The notes: generated from the letters alone by a model not told the origin. A stretch of 64,000 nt of DNA from Rouxiella silvae (GCF_002093625.1 NZ_MRWD01000013.1:31144-95143), one strand, 5' to 3'; positions 29,087 through 39,432 are shown, counted from the first letter of the stretch. Translations and numbers: made by a program.

Positions 29087-29666
29087 GCTGATAGCCGGTG
29101 ATGATCCTTATCTCTATAAAGGGATCAACGTTCTGAGAAACAGGCTCGAAATTCACGAGTCGCACCGCCTTCTGCAGGCTGAACTTGAGTTAACCCCGCT
29201 ACGGGCCGCCATGATTGATCTGGGGCCGCCCAATATGGGACTTCCGCACCTTTGTGCCATCCATTACGCCCTTTTTCAGGACATTTATGACTGGGCCGGC
29301 AAACTGCGTGAAATCGACATTGCTAAAGACGATACGCCTTTCTGCCACTTCGCCTACATTGAGCGCGAAGGAAACAGCCTAATGCAGGCGCTTGAGAATG
29401 AAGACTATTTGGTCGGACTCACTCAGGACCCACTCTGCGAACGCATCGCTCACTATTACAGTGAAATCAATCTCCTGCATCCTTTTCGCTATGGCAGCGG
29501 TCGAGCGCAGCGAATTTTCTTTGAACAGCTGCTGACCCATGCAGGCTATGGCATTGACTGGAGTCAGGTGGATACGCAACGCTGGACTGATGCCAATAAG
29601 GCGGCGGCTTTTGGTGACGAACTGCCCTTAAGCCAGGTTTTTAAAACGATCGTCAGCGATGCTTAG
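29076..29666 (+). CDS. fic: Fic-domain AMP transferase (toxin-like)
   Basis: Fic enzymes transfer AMP from ATP to hydroxyl groups of target proteins. 196 residues, aligned with E. coli Fic. Core motif is [12 protein letters not shown], close to the canonical HPFx[D/E]GNGRxxR: catalytic His and the phosphate-binding G-x-GR are present, while Asp/Glu is Tyr and Asn is Ser. E. coli Fic has HPFRVGSGLAQR, lacking the arginine after the second glycine that is kept here. The start overlaps yhfG. Followed by pabA after 98 bases, as in E. coli. Confidence 0.92.
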   Translation: MSDKLIAGDDPYLYKGINVLRNRLEIHESHRLLQAELELTPLRAAMIDLGPPNMGLPHLCAIHYALFQDIYDWAGKLREIDIAKDDTPFCHFAYIEREGNSLMQALENEDYLVGLTQDPLCERIAHYYSEINLLHPFRYGSGRAQRIFFEQLLTHAGYGIDWSQVDTQRWTDANKAAAFGDELPLSQVFKTIVSDA

Positions 29667-29764
29667 CCGAAGGTCAGGCAAGTGTGGGAAAGTTCTGCGG
29701 GTCGTTGTCGAAAATAGGTAGAATGGCGCGGTTAATTCCCCCGACTTTGTTGAACCGGAAAACC

Positions 29765-30340
29765 ATGCTGCTGCTTATCGATAATTATGACTCTTTTACC
29801 TATAACCTTTACCAGTACTTTTGCGAGTTAGGCGCAGACGTGCTGGTAAAGCGTAACGATGAGCTGCAACTTGCCGATATCACCCGTCTCAGCCCGACAC
29901 ATCTGGTTATCTCCCCCGGGCCTTGCACGCCGAACGAGGCCGGAATTTCCCTCAGCGCGATAGCCCATTTTGCCGATGCGCTGCCTATTCTAGGGGTTTG
30001 CCTTGGGCATCAGGCTATGGCGCAAAGTTTTGGTGCCGAGGTGGTGCGTGCGCGGCAGGTGATGCACGGCAAAACGTCGCAGATAGAACACAACGGAACC
30101 GGCGTGTTTGCTGGCCTTAATCACCCGTTAACCGTCACGCGCTACCATTCTTTGGTGGTGAAGCCCGAGACGCTGCCCGCCTGTTTTAGCCTCACCGCGT
30201 GGACCGGCAGTGCCGATGACCCAGGTGAAATAATGGGGATCGCCCACAAAACCCTGCCGCTGCATGGCGTGCAGTTCCATCCTGAAAGCATTCTCAGCGA
30301 GCAAGGGCATCAGCTGCTCGATAATTTCCTTAAAATTTAG
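29765..30340 (+). CDS. pabA: Aminodeoxychorismate synthase glutaminase subunit
   Basis: Glutamine amidotransferase supplying ammonia to PabB for 4-aminobenzoate and folate synthesis. ATG 29765 gives 191 residues; the longer in-frame start at 29684 has no support. Class I triad: nucleophile in GVCLGHQA, and HPES near the C-terminus. N-terminal [17 protein letters not shown] is typical for PabA/TrpG. Confidence 0.95.
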   Translation: MLLLIDNYDSFTYNLYQYFCELGADVLVKRNDELQLADITRLSPTHLVISPGPCTPNEAGISLSAIAHFADALPILGVCLGHQAMAQSFGAEVVRARQVMHGKTSQIEHNGTGVFAGLNHPLTVTRYHSLVVKPETLPACFSLTAWTGSADDPGEIMGIAHKTLPLHGVQFHPESILSEQGHQLLDNFLKI

Positions 30341-30388
30341 AGCATTAAAAATTACTTGCGCAAGAACGGTAATTTATATTTGCCTGTG

Positions 30389-30427
30389 AGTGATTTTTTA
30401 TGCATATTTTATGATTATATTTTCACA
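30389..30427 (+). promoter_or_regulatory. Tandem ARG boxes (ArgR operator) upstream of argD
   Basis: Two 18 bp ARG-box-like sites at 30389-30406 (core TGATTTTTTATGCA) and 30410-30427 (core TGATTATATTTTCA). Each core matches 12 of 14 positions of TGAATWWWWATTCA, and they are separated by exactly 3 bp, the spacing bound by the ArgR hexamer. They lie 56 bases before the argD start, so arginine repression is predicted. Confidence 0.75.
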
Positions 30428-30443
30428 TTCTTTTTGGGTGTGA

Positions 30444-31697
<1,254 letters not shown>

Positions 31698-31729
31698 CAG
31701 ACGCTTACTAAAGCCTGGCCCGTCCCTAG

Positions 31730-31753
31730 CCCTCCCCAAAAACGCGGGGAGGG
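31730..31753. terminator. Terminator-like hairpin between argD and yhfK
   Basis: CCCTCCCC (31730-31737) pairs perfectly with GGGGAGGG (31746-31753), loop AAAAACGC, between convergent genes. The T-run after it is weak on the plus strand, so efficiency is uncertain. Confidence 0.6.
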
Positions 31754-31763
31754 GTTCAAGACG

Positions 31764-33842
31764 CTATTCCTTCACTCTTCGCGTTAGCCAAATTCCGTGA
31801 TGCGGCCTCTGCTTCCACGCCAGTGAAGAAATGGTGTGCATCGCGCTCAGGTGCGCCAGCATACGGCGCAGATGCCGCTCCATTTCGGTAATCGGCATGT
31901 CAGGATGCAGCTCCGGAGCGTTAAACAGCTTGGTTTCACTGCTCGGACCGTCGTAGGTCAGGCGCTGCTGACAGCTTTGCAGCGCAATCTCGCAGGTTTG
32001 CAAATACTGCATCGCCAATTTGGGCGTCAGCATGTAGTGCTCGCGAGCCAAAATCGTCATTCCATTAATATGGTCGACAATAAACTGGCTGTGCATCACC
32101 CAGAGACGCATATCGTTTAAATAGCGTGAATTGAATCCTGGCTCCTGCATTGCCTGATTGAGCGACGTAAACAGCTGATTGTGCGCCTGATTCACCTTCA
32201 TGCGCGCATAAGCCAGCTGCGCAGGATCGGGGTCCTCCGCCAGCACTAAACGCACTGCCGCCTGATCGGCCTCCAGCGCCTGATAGGCATTGGTACGCAG
32301 CAGGCCGCTCTGCCATTGGGGCCAAAGCCAGATCGTACCGCCAAACGCTAGGGCACAGCCAATCAGCGTATCCAGCAGCCGTGGCAGCAGGAAGTTAGCG
32401 CCGTTTAATCCTAAAATTTGCAGGGTATAAACCGCTGTTACCGTCAGCCCAATCATCCCCAATCCGTAGTTTTTGCGCAGCACTGTGTAAGAAATCAATG
32501 TAATCAATAGCATGAAAAATAATTGCAGATTTTGCGGCAGAGCAAGTTGCAGCAGTCCTGCGGCGATGATAAGCCCAATCAGCGTGCCTAATGCACGATG
32601 CTGAATGCGCACGCGGGTGGCGTTATAGCCGTTTTGGCTGACCAGCAGGGTCGTCAGCAGGATCCAATAGGGTTTGGGTAAATTAAAAAATAGCCCCAAA
32701 CTGCTGCCGATGGCCAGAATAACCCCCAGACGCCCCGCATTGCGCAGTGCGGCCGACTTGAATGACAAATAGCTTTTCAACGCCGCCCAGAACGGCAGGC
32801 GGGCCTGGGTTTGCATCAGGTCACGGCGATAGAGTGGGCGCTGAGTACGCAGCAGTCTCGCAATGCGACTGAAGTGGTAATAGCAAAACTGGCCGACCGG
32901 GTTGTCACGGTAGCGCGAAGATATTTTTTCCAGCGCCGCCAGCTCATTGGCCATGGTGAAACGCTCGGAACGGCGGTGGTAAAGAATATCGTTGGCAATC
33001 ACCCGCAGGCGGGCAGCAATCACCTGAGCATTGCGGCGAATTACCGCCTCGGCATGACTCTCCTCCATCAGCTTTTGCACCTCGGTGGGCAGATGCAGAC
33101 TCACCGTAATGTGCTCCTGAAGGTCTAGAGCGACCTGAAAACGTCTCAACAACTTTTTATGATGCTGATGGTCGTGCGTCGGCAGCATGTGCAACTGCTG
33201 ATAAAGCAGAGCAATCAGGTCGATGACTTTTTGCTGCCTGTTCAGCAGCGGTGGCAGTGCGGTATCGGGATCGGTATGCTGGGTCAGCAGGCTGTATTTG
33301 GCTTCAAAATAGTCGGCGAGTTCAAGATACAGCTGGCTAAGGGTTTCGCGCATCGGCTGTTCTTCAGAAAGACGAAACCACAGCCAGTTAAACACCCCGT
33401 ACCAGGCAGTCCCGACCACAAACAGCAGTGGCGCATGCCAAATCGGCACTACGCCCGCCATGCTGAGCGTAAAGATAGCGGCAACCAGCGCGCCCGGTAA
33501 AAGACGCGCATGCAGCGGACTTATTGCCCCCGTCACGCCGATGACCAGCGTCAGGCCGAGCATGATAAGCGGCAGCGGCAGATGCCAGTTAACCAACATC
33601 AACTGTAGCAAAATACTGCTGACGGCGAACAGTGATCCACCCACCAACAGGCGTTTGAAAAAGCGTTTATGTGGGGTATCGAGACCTGAAATGTTGCAGC
33701 ATGCGGGCACCAACGCGAACAGCAGACCCATCTTCAATTGGCCAAACAGCATGGCGAAGGCAATGGGCAAGCAGAGAACCAGCGTTTGTCTTAGCGCATA
33801 GTTAACTTCAGGGTGATAAAAGAGTCGTCGCCAAAGCGTCAT
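31764..33842 (-). CDS. yhfK: YhfK, YccS/YhfK-family inner-membrane protein (FUSC-like)
   Basis: 692 residues from ATG 33842, which aligns with the E. coli start; the longer frame needs a TTG inside the crp terminator. Two hydrophobic blocks of about five to six membrane helices each (residues about 15 to 160 and 375 to 515) separated by cytoplasmic regions, the layout of the FUSC/aromatic-acid-exporter-like family. Motifs shared with E. coli YhfK include LVPACCNISGLDTPHKRFFKR, WLWPQWQSGLL and the C-terminal WKQRPHHGIWL. Transport substrate unknown. Confidence 0.9.
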   Translation of the reverse strand: MTLWRRLFYHPEVNYALRQTLVLCLPIAFAMLFGQLKMGLLFALVPACCNISGLDTPHKRFFKRLLVGGSLFAVSSILLQLMLVNWHLPLPLIMLGLTLVIGVTGAISPLHARLLPGALVAAIFTLSMAGVVPIWHAPLLFVVGTAWYGVFNWLWFRLSEEQPMRETLSQLYLELADYFEAKYSLLTQHTDPDTALPPLLNRQQKVIDLIALLYQQLHMLPTHDHQHHKKLLRRFQVALDLQEHITVSLHLPTEVQKLMEESHAEAVIRRNAQVIAARLRVIANDILYHRRSERFTMANELAALEKISSRYRDNPVGQFCYYHFSRIARLLRTQRPLYRRDLMQTQARLPFWAALKSYLSFKSAALRNAGRLGVILAIGSSLGLFFNLPKPYWILLTTLLVSQNGYNATRVRIQHRALGTLIGLIIAAGLLQLALPQNLQLFFMLLITLISYTVLRKNYGLGMIGLTVTAVYTLQILGLNGANFLLPRLLDTLIGCALAFGGTIWLWPQWQSGLLRTNAYQALEADQAAVRLVLAEDPDPAQLAYARMKVNQAHNQLFTSLNQAMQEPGFNSRYLNDMRLWVMHSQFIVDHINGMTILAREHYMLTPKLAMQYLQTCEIALQSCQQRLTYDGPSSETKLFNAPELHPDMPITEMERHLRRMLAHLSAMHTISSLAWKQRPHHGIWLTRRVKE

Positions 33843-33865
33843 TTCATTGTTGTGCAGATAGGCTG

Positions 33866-33904
33866 ACAAAAACGGCGCAACAGTTATTTGCTGCGCCGTT
33901 TTTA
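33866..33904. terminator. Terminator of crp
   Basis: AACGGCGCA (33871-33879) and TGCGCCGTT (33892-33900) form a 9 bp stem with a 12 base loop; the minus strand ends in TTTTT, so it terminates crp just before the yhfK start. T residues on the plus side are also present. Confidence 0.85.
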
Positions 33905-33910
33905 AGACGA

Positions 33911-34543
33911 TTAACGAGTGCCGTAAACGACAATCGTTTTACCGTGGGCTGAAATCAGACTTTGATCTTCAAGCATTTTAAGAATTCGACCCACAGTTTC
34001 GCGTGAACAGCCGACTATCTGACCGATTTCCTGACGGGTAATTTTGATCTGCATGCCATCGGGATGGGTCATGGCATCCGGCTGTTTAGCCAGATTTAGC
34101 AGAGTTTGTGCAATACGACCGGTCACGTCGAGGAAGGCAAGGTTGCCCACTTTCTCGGACGTTATCTGTAGTCGACTTGCCATCTGTGCGGACAGGCGCA
34201 TCAGAATGTCTGGATTAACCTGGATGAGCTGGCGAAACTTCTTGTAGGAAATTTCGGCCACTTCACAGGCAGTTTTGGCTCTAACCCATGCACTACGTTC
34301 CTGTCCTTCTTCGAAGAGTCCCAGCTCGCCGATGAAGTCACCTTGGTTAAGGTAGGAAAGTATCATTTCTTTGCCTTCTTCATCTTTAATCAGAACGGCA
34401 ACCGAACCTTTCACGATGTAGTAAAGCGTTTCGGCTTTTTCACCTTGGTGAATCAGCGTACTTTTAGATGGATACTTATGTATATGACAATGAGACAGGA
34501 ACCATTCGAGAGTAGGGTCTGTTTGTGGCTTGCCGAGAACCAT
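33911..34543 (-). CDS. crp: cAMP receptor protein (CRP)
   Basis: Global cAMP-responsive transcription regulator. 210 residues and near-identical to E. coli CRP in the parts I recall. Seen: cAMP-binding domain with [17 protein letters not shown] and [20 protein letters not shown], dimer helix, and HTH with [20 protein letters not shown]-terminal [11 protein letters not shown]. It has a long upstream region shared with divergent yhfA. Confidence 0.98.
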   Translation of the reverse strand: MVLGKPQTDPTLEWFLSHCHIHKYPSKSTLIHQGEKAETLYYIVKGSVAVLIKDEEGKEMILSYLNQGDFIGELGLFEEGQERSAWVRAKTACEVAEISYKKFRQLIQVNPDILMRLSAQMASRLQITSEKVGNLAFLDVTGRIAQTLLNLAKQPDAMTHPDGMQIKITRQEIGQIVGCSRETVGRILKMLEDQSLISAHGKTIVVYGTR

Positions 34544-34890
34544 TAGCTATTATCCTCTTATTATCGCTGCCCAAAATCACAGGGCTTTGAAATCCCTGTT
34601 CGGCGATTTTTTACTTCGCGCTCTTTTAGCATATGAACTGACCAGCAATGCTGCAAGCGGCAGGTGGAGTGATTTCAGCTGTAATTTGCCATTATCACCA
34701 AGGTTATCCTGTTAACACCTAAAAAACCTAGCCGCAACTTGTTGGAAAGTTTCTTTCGGCTTTGTTTGTAGCACAGGTTTGCGGACGTGTCTTGTGTTGT
34801 CTCGCTTCAGCATGATGCGGATCGAGTTCCATTGCCAGTTTCAGGGGTTAAGGGTAGTCTGTTTTAAAAATTATTACCGGAGAAAGGCAA
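34544..34890. promoter_or_regulatory. crp-yhfA divergent regulatory region
   Basis: 347 bases without a gene. It should hold the crp promoters and long leader plus the yhfA promoter. The clearest symmetry is a 19 bp dyad at 34580-34598, CAGGGCTTT-G-AAATCCCTG with one mismatch and a single central base, so an operator rather than a hairpin. I do not see a convincing full CRP box (TGTGA-N6-TCACA). GGAGAAAGG just before 34891 is the yhfA ribosome binding site. Confidence 0.5.
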
Positions 34891-35301
34891 ATGCAAGCAC
34901 GGGTAAAATGGGTTGAAGGGTTAACGTTTCTCGGAGAATCTTCGTCTGGACATCAGGTCATTATGGACGGCAATGCGGGTGACAAATCCCCGAGCCCGAT
35001 GGAAATGCTGCTCATGTCGGCAGGCGGTTGCAGCGCGATTGATGTAGTGTCGATTCTGCAAAAAGGTCGCAACGAGGTGCTAGGCTGCGAAGTGAAGCTG
35101 ACCTCCGAACGTCGTGAAGAGGCGCCGCGTCTGTTTACCCGCATCAACCTGCACTTTATCGTCACCGGCAAAGATTTAACCGATAAAGTGGTTGAACGTG
35201 CTGTGAGCCTGTCGGCCGAAAAATATTGCTCGGTTTCACTGATGCTCGGCAAAGCAGCCACCATTACCCACAGTTTTGAAGTGATTGATGCTCAAGAGTA
35301 A
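34891..35301 (+). CDS. yhfA: YhfA, OsmC-family protein
   Basis: 136-residue OsmC/Ohr-fold protein; members reduce organic hydroperoxides with two cysteines, but the YhfA branch has no established substrate. Seen: SPSPMEMLLMSAGGCSAIDV containing the first reactive-type cysteine, and EKYCSVSLMLGKAATITHSFEV containing the second. Divergent from crp, as in E. coli. Confidence 0.92.
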   Translation: MQARVKWVEGLTFLGESSSGHQVIMDGNAGDKSPSPMEMLLMSAGGCSAIDVVSILQKGRNEVLGCEVKLTSERREEAPRLFTRINLHFIVTGKDLTDKVVERAVSLSAEKYCSVSLMLGKAATITHSFEVIDAQE

Positions 35302-35336
35302 TCAGCCCGGTTTGCTGTTTTAATATAGAGAAAGTG

Positions 35337-35371
35337 AAAAACGCCGCACCGTGAAGGTTAGCGGCGTTTTT
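35337..35371. terminator. Bidirectional terminator between yhfA and prkB
   Basis: AAAAACGCCGC (35337-35347) pairs perfectly with GCGGCGTTTTT (35361-35371), with T-runs on both strands between convergent genes. Confidence 0.92.
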
Positions 35372-35389
35372 GCGAAGTATATCGACTGA

Positions 35390-36259
35390 TTACTCGATCT
35401 TCTTGCCTTCCATCAACCGCTGCACCAGTGGCCCCATAATAAGCTCCATCGCCAGGCCCATTTTTCCTCCGGGCACCACCAACGTATTGATGTGCGAAAT
35501 AAACGATCCCTGCAGCATTGCCAGCAGATAGGGGAAGTCAATCTGGTCCAGACCTTGAAAATGAATGACCACAAAGCTTTCATCCAGCGACGGTATGGCC
35601 TTGGCGGCAAACGGGTTTGAGGTATCGATAGTCGGCACGCGCTGGAAGTTGATGTGGGTGCGTGAAAACTGCGGCGTAATATAGTTGATATAGTCGTCCA
35701 TCGACCGCACTACCGAGTCCATCACCGCTTCACGCGAGTGGCCGCGTTCGCCAGTGTCGCGCACCAGCTTTTGTATCCACTCAAGGTTAACGATGGGCAC
35801 CACGCCGACCAATAAATCGACCTGTTTGGCGACGTCGACCTGGTTGGTGACTACGCCACCGTGCAGTCCTTCATAAAAAAGAATGTCGGTTGGCTCAGGC
35901 AGCGCCTGCCACGGCGTAAAGGTACCGGGTACCTGATTGTAGGGCACGGCTTCATCATAAGTATGCAAATATTTGCGTGAACGTCCCGTGCCGGTTTTTC
36001 CATATTCAACAAAGCTCTGTTCGAGCAGAGAGAAGTCATTAGCCTCGGGGCCAAAGTAGCTAATGTGTCGGCCGAGGTCGCGCGCTTTACGAATGGCGGC
36101 GTCCATTTCTGGACGAGTAAAATGATGGAAGCTGTCGCCTTCAAGCTCGGCCGCATGCAGACCGAGCTGCTGAAATATCTTGCGAAACGCCACGCTGGTG
36201 GTGGTGGTTCCGGCGCCGCTTGAGCCGGTTACGGCTATAACTGGGTGTTTAGCTGACAT
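35390..36259 (-). CDS. prkB: Phosphoribulokinase-like protein PrkB
   Basis: 289 residues from ATG 36259 (AAGGG upstream), exactly the E. coli PrkB length; the earlier in-frame start at 36280 is not needed. P-loop GSSGAGTTTTS near residue 12 and many phosphoribulokinase/uridine-kinase fold features such as YFGPEANDF and FYEGLHGGV. Enterobacteria have no Calvin cycle, so the physiological substrate is unknown. Confidence 0.93.
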   Translation of the reverse strand: MSAKHPVIAVTGSSGAGTTTTSVAFRKIFQQLGLHAAELEGDSFHHFTRPEMDAAIRKARDLGRHISYFGPEANDFSLLEQSFVEYGKTGTGRSRKYLHTYDEAVPYNQVPGTFTPWQALPEPTDILFYEGLHGGVVTNQVDVAKQVDLLVGVVPIVNLEWIQKLVRDTGERGHSREAVMDSVVRSMDDYINYITPQFSRTHINFQRVPTIDTSNPFAAKAIPSLDESFVVIHFQGLDQIDFPYLLAMLQGSFISHINTLVVPGGKMGLAMELIMGPLVQRLMEGKKIE

Positions 36260-36530
36260 GGTAATCCCTTCATCTTTCAAATTGCAGTCAACGCATCTGC
36301 ACCAGGAATCTATTGGGGAAGGCTAATACGCATAATTAAGCTTATTGTTACCATATCTATGCGCTGAATTATAGAGCTTCTCATCGGAACTTTTAGCCGA
36401 CCGCACTTCTGATTGATGCCTTTAACGCAACGCAGTGACACCTTTTTGATGCTTTAATCTCACGCACTATTCTTTACACTGGAGGGACATATTCCTGGTT
36501 GTCTCGCACAATATTTTGGAGAATTTTCTG
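36260..36530. other. prkB to creatininase intergenic region, left border of the catabolic island
   Basis: 271 bases without a gene. It contains the divergent promoters of prkB and the creatininase-like gene. No tRNA, direct repeat, integrase or attachment site is visible that would mark the insertion of the island that follows. Confidence 0.5.
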
Positions 36531-37352
36531 ATGAAAATGCCTTCCTCCCGCTGGTGGTGGGATTTGTCCACGCTGGAGTTTAGCCAGCTTGATATGGAAA
36601 ATGTGGTGGTAATTCTGCCCATTGGCGCGGTAGAGCAGCACGGTCCGCATCTGCCAGTGCGGGTTGACGCCGCCATTAACGCCGGTATTGTCGCGCGTGC
36701 GGTGACGTTACTACCCGCCGACCAGCCAGCGCTGGTGTTACCCGCCTTACCGATAGGCAAGTCCGACGAACATCTTGAGTATCCTGGCACCTTGACGCTG
36801 CCGTTTGAGGTGTTGGCTAAAGTATGGTTTGAAGTGGCGAAAAGCGCATGGCGGGCCGGTGCGCGCCGGATAATTTTTTGGAACTCCCACGGTGGCCAGC
36901 CTCAGTTGATGGACATCGTCTGTCGCCAGCTTCGCGTTGAGCTCGGCATGCTTGCGGTGGGCGCTAGCTGGTTTGCGACTATCGACAGCAGCGACCTTTA
37001 TTGTGCGAATGAGCTGGAGTTCGGCATTCACGGCGGGGAGTCTGAAACCAGCGTAATGCTGCATTTGCACCCTGAATTGGTGGCGATGGAGCGGGCCGAA
37101 AACTTTGTGTCAGCGGCCGAAGCGCTGGCAGAAAAAGGCGGTATTCTGACCCCGGAAGGCGGCGTGGGCTTTGGCTGGCAGGCTCAGGACCTCCATCCGG
37201 CAGGCGTGACCGGTAATGCAGCGGCAGCCGATGCGGCCCGAGGTGAAGAACAGGTCGAGCGTGCGGCGCGTGCGCTGGTGTCGCTGGTAGGTGAGGTAGC
37301 ACAGTATCCGCTGAGTGCGCTCAATCAGAAAACGCGTTTTAACGACAAATAA
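36531..37352 (+). CDS. Creatininase-family metal-dependent amidohydrolase
   Basis: 273 residues from ATG 36531, eight bases after GGAGA (an upstream TTG in frame is rejected). Creatininase-family signs: LPIGAVEQHGPHLPVRVD (metal ligands Glu, His and Asp), WNSHGGQ near residue 120, and the C-terminal EFGIHGGESETSVMLHL with His and Glu ligands. Family members hydrolyse cyclic amides such as creatinine, or formamides in riboflavin-like synthesis. The gene is convergent with the LysR regulator and at the border of the island, so a link to the island pathway is inference. Confidence 0.8.
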   Translation: MKMPSSRWWWDLSTLEFSQLDMENVVVILPIGAVEQHGPHLPVRVDAAINAGIVARAVTLLPADQPALVLPALPIGKSDEHLEYPGTLTLPFEVLAKVWFEVAKSAWRAGARRIIFWNSHGGQPQLMDIVCRQLRVELGMLAVGASWFATIDSSDLYCANELEFGIHGGESETSVMLHLHPELVAMERAENFVSAAEALAEKGGILTPEGGVGFGWQAQDLHPAGVTGNAAAADAARGEEQVERAARALVSLVGEVAQYPLSALNQKTRFNDK

Positions 37353-37373
37353 CGTCAAAGCCAAGCCGGCCCT

Positions 37374-38273
37374 TCAACCGGTTTCAGACATCATGCCCTT
37401 TACCGTTTCAGCCAGCACGCTGCCTATCGCGCTGGTGCCTCTGTCGTGCCCAATCAGCATCAGTTGCTGGGTTTGCTGCCCCAACTCTCTGACCGGAATA
37501 TAAATGAGTCGGCCCGCGCGTTGGTCAAATTCAATGTCGAACGGGGTCAGGAAAGTCAGTCCCTGATCGACCATCGCCGCGTGGCGCATGACCTCAATCG
37601 AATTGGTTTCAATCACCGGATGTGCGCTGACCAACGCCTTGGCGAACACGTCATTGAGGTAGGGGCGAATGACCGTGCTTTTGTCGGCGATGATAATCGG
37701 ATAGGCGATACAGTCGCTGATCCGCAGACTGGTCTTGTCGGCTAGCGGATGTCCCGGTGCAACCACGGCACCCAACCTGCCGGTTACGCTGGACAGCACC
37801 CGCAGCGTGGGAGGCAAGTCAAAGTCGAACCCTATCCCCAGGTCAGCCTCACCGGATTCTACCGCCGCCATGATTTCATCGCCGTTGGTCAACTGCCGCA
37901 AAATAAGCTTCACCCGCGGGTTGGCGCGTCGAAATTCGCTGGCCATGCGCGGGATGAGGTTGGCCGCCAGCCCGCTCATCATCGCCACTGTCACCTCGCC
38001 GCGACGCAGCCCCTTCAGCTCCTCAATTTTCACCTGCGCCCATTCAAGCTCTTTAAAACTCTGACGAACGTGGTGGATAAGCACTTCACCGGCGGCGGTG
38101 AGCACCATCTTGCGTGGAAGACGCTGAAACAGCGGCGTACCGAGTTCGTCTTCCAGCGCCAGAATCTGACGGTTGATTGCCGAGGCGGAAATATGCAGGC
38201 GCGCCGCGGCTTTGCGTATAGAGCCGGCGCGCGCAACCTGATCGAGATACATCAGCAGTCGGTGTTGCAGCAT
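37374..38273 (-). CDS. LysR-family transcriptional regulator
   Basis: 299 residues. N-terminal HTH: MYLDQVARAGSIRKAAARL followed by SASAINRQILALEDELGTPLF. C-terminal substrate-binding domain of periplasmic-binding-protein fold. Divergent from the BMP-ABC operon with a 139 base gap and a T-N11-A operator, so it is very likely the operon's own activator responding to its substrate or a product. Confidence 0.88.
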   Translation of the reverse strand: MLQHRLLMYLDQVARAGSIRKAAARLHISASAINRQILALEDELGTPLFQRLPRKMVLTAAGEVLIHHVRQSFKELEWAQVKIEELKGLRRGEVTVAMMSGLAANLIPRMASEFRRANPRVKLILRQLTNGDEIMAAVESGEADLGIGFDFDLPPTLRVLSSVTGRLGAVVAPGHPLADKTSLRISDCIAYPIIIADKSTVIRPYLNDVFAKALVSAHPVIETNSIEVMRHAAMVDQGLTFLTPFDIEFDQRAGRLIYIPVRELGQQTQQLMLIGHDRGTSAIGSVLAETVKGMMSETG

Positions 38274-38330
38274 ATTTTTCTCCGAATAAAGGTTATGGCG
38301 ATATTTTCATCAAGTGTTGCTAAAAAGGCA

Positions 38331-38343
38331 TCGCATAGTGCGA
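38331..38343. promoter_or_regulatory. LysR-type T-N11-A operator
   Basis: TCGCATAGTGCGA is a perfect TCGCA-N3-TGCGA dyad that fits the LysR T-N11-A rule, 57 bases from the LysR start and 70 bases before the binding-protein gene. Confidence 0.6.
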
Positions 38344-38412
38344 AAAACAATGCTTTTAAGGTAGCGAATTTGTCGGCATAAATGAAGCACTGTTCTTGGG
38401 GGAGTAAAGCGT

Positions 38413-39432
38413 ATGTCTGGTTTATCGCGCCGTAATTTTGCCAAAGGTTTGGCAAGCATGATGTTGATTCCTATTGCAGCACCGTTATTTTCTCGCCATG
38501 CCTTTGCGGCGGATAAAGAGATCAAGGTTGCTCTGTTACTGCCGGGATCGGTGGCTGATGGGGGCTGGAGCCAGTTGGCTTACCAGGGTTTGCAAAATCT
38601 TAAAGCGCAGGGCTTTAAAGTTGCCAGCAGCGAGAGTGTCGCGCAGGCGCAGATGGACCAGGTTATTCGTGGCTATGCCGACGACGGCTACAACCTGATT
38701 ATCGGGCACAGCTTTGAATACGGCTCTGAATTTGACCAGATCGCGCCGGAATATCCTGATACCTACTTCTTCGCTACCACCTTTAAACCGGCTGAAAAAG
38801 CGCCGACCAACGTGGAGTTCGTCAATCTTGCCTACCTGAATGCGGCCTACGGTGCCGGTGCGCTGGCGGCGTTAATTTCCGAAAAAGGCAAAGCAGTCGG
38901 CTATGTTGGCGGCGGTGATAACCCGACTCAGCAGGGCATGATGCGTGCTTTTATTGCCGGTGCCGAAAAAACGCGCCCAGGCATTAAAGGCTTGGGCATC
39001 GTGACCGGTGATTACGACAACGCGGCGAAAGGCCGTGAAGCTGCCAGCACCATGATAGGCAACGGTGCCGACGTTATCTGGCACACCGCTGACGTGACCG
39101 GTCTGGGCGCGATTCAGGGGGCGGCGGCGGCGAAGGTGAAAGCGATTGGCTGCTATGCCGACCAAAAAAATATCGCTCCAGACTTTGTGGCGACCAGCTT
39201 TGAAACCAACCTGCCGTGGGTCGTTGAGTCCGTAGCGCACAGCGTACGCGACAAAACGTTTCTCGGCGGACAAGAGTGGCAGCCTAGCGTCGCTAAAGCC
39301 TGGCTTCCGCTTTATGGCAAAGAGAGTTTTAACAGCAAGTTGGTCAGCGCCGACGCTTGGGCAAAATTCCAGGCCGTATGGAGCCAGCTTGATGCGGGCA
39401 GTATCGACGTCGCCACACTGATTAAAGCCTGA
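38413..39432 (+). CDS. BMP-family substrate-binding protein with Tat signal
   Basis: Periplasmic binding protein of the basic-membrane-protein/Med family; characterised members bind nucleosides, purines or related heterocycles. 339 residues. N-terminus MSGLSRRNFAKGLASMML is a twin-arginine signal (S-R-R-N-F-A-K), with cleavage expected after HAFA near residue 32; many BMP proteins are instead Sec lipoproteins. Mature part has DGGWSQLAYQGLQNL, GHSFEYGSEFDQIAPEYPD and YVGGGDNP. First gene of the seven-gene operon up to 45764. Confidence 0.88.
   Translation: MSGLSRRNFAKGLASMMLIPIAAPLFSRHAFAADKEIKVALLLPGSVADGGWSQLAYQGLQNLKAQGFKVASSESVAQAQMDQVIRGYADDGYNLIIGHSFEYGSEFDQIAPEYPDTYFFATTFKPAEKAPTNVEFVNLAYLNAAYGAGALAALISEKGKAVGYVGGGDNPTQQGMMRAFIAGAEKTRPGIKGLGIVTGDYDNAAKGREAASTMIGNGADVIWHTADVTGLGAIQGAAAAKVKAIGCYADQKNIAPDFVATSFETNLPWVVESVAHSVRDKTFLGGQEWQPSVAKAWLPLYGKESFNSKLVSADAWAKFQAVWSQLDAGSIDVATLIKA

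Noticed and set aside
34544..34890. CRP autoregulatory site before crp
   Set aside because: No sequence close enough to TGTGA-N6-TCACA was found by eye; a matrix search would be needed.
36260..36530. Integration site for the catabolic island
   Set aside because: No tRNA, integrase, direct repeat or insertion sequence seen at either border.
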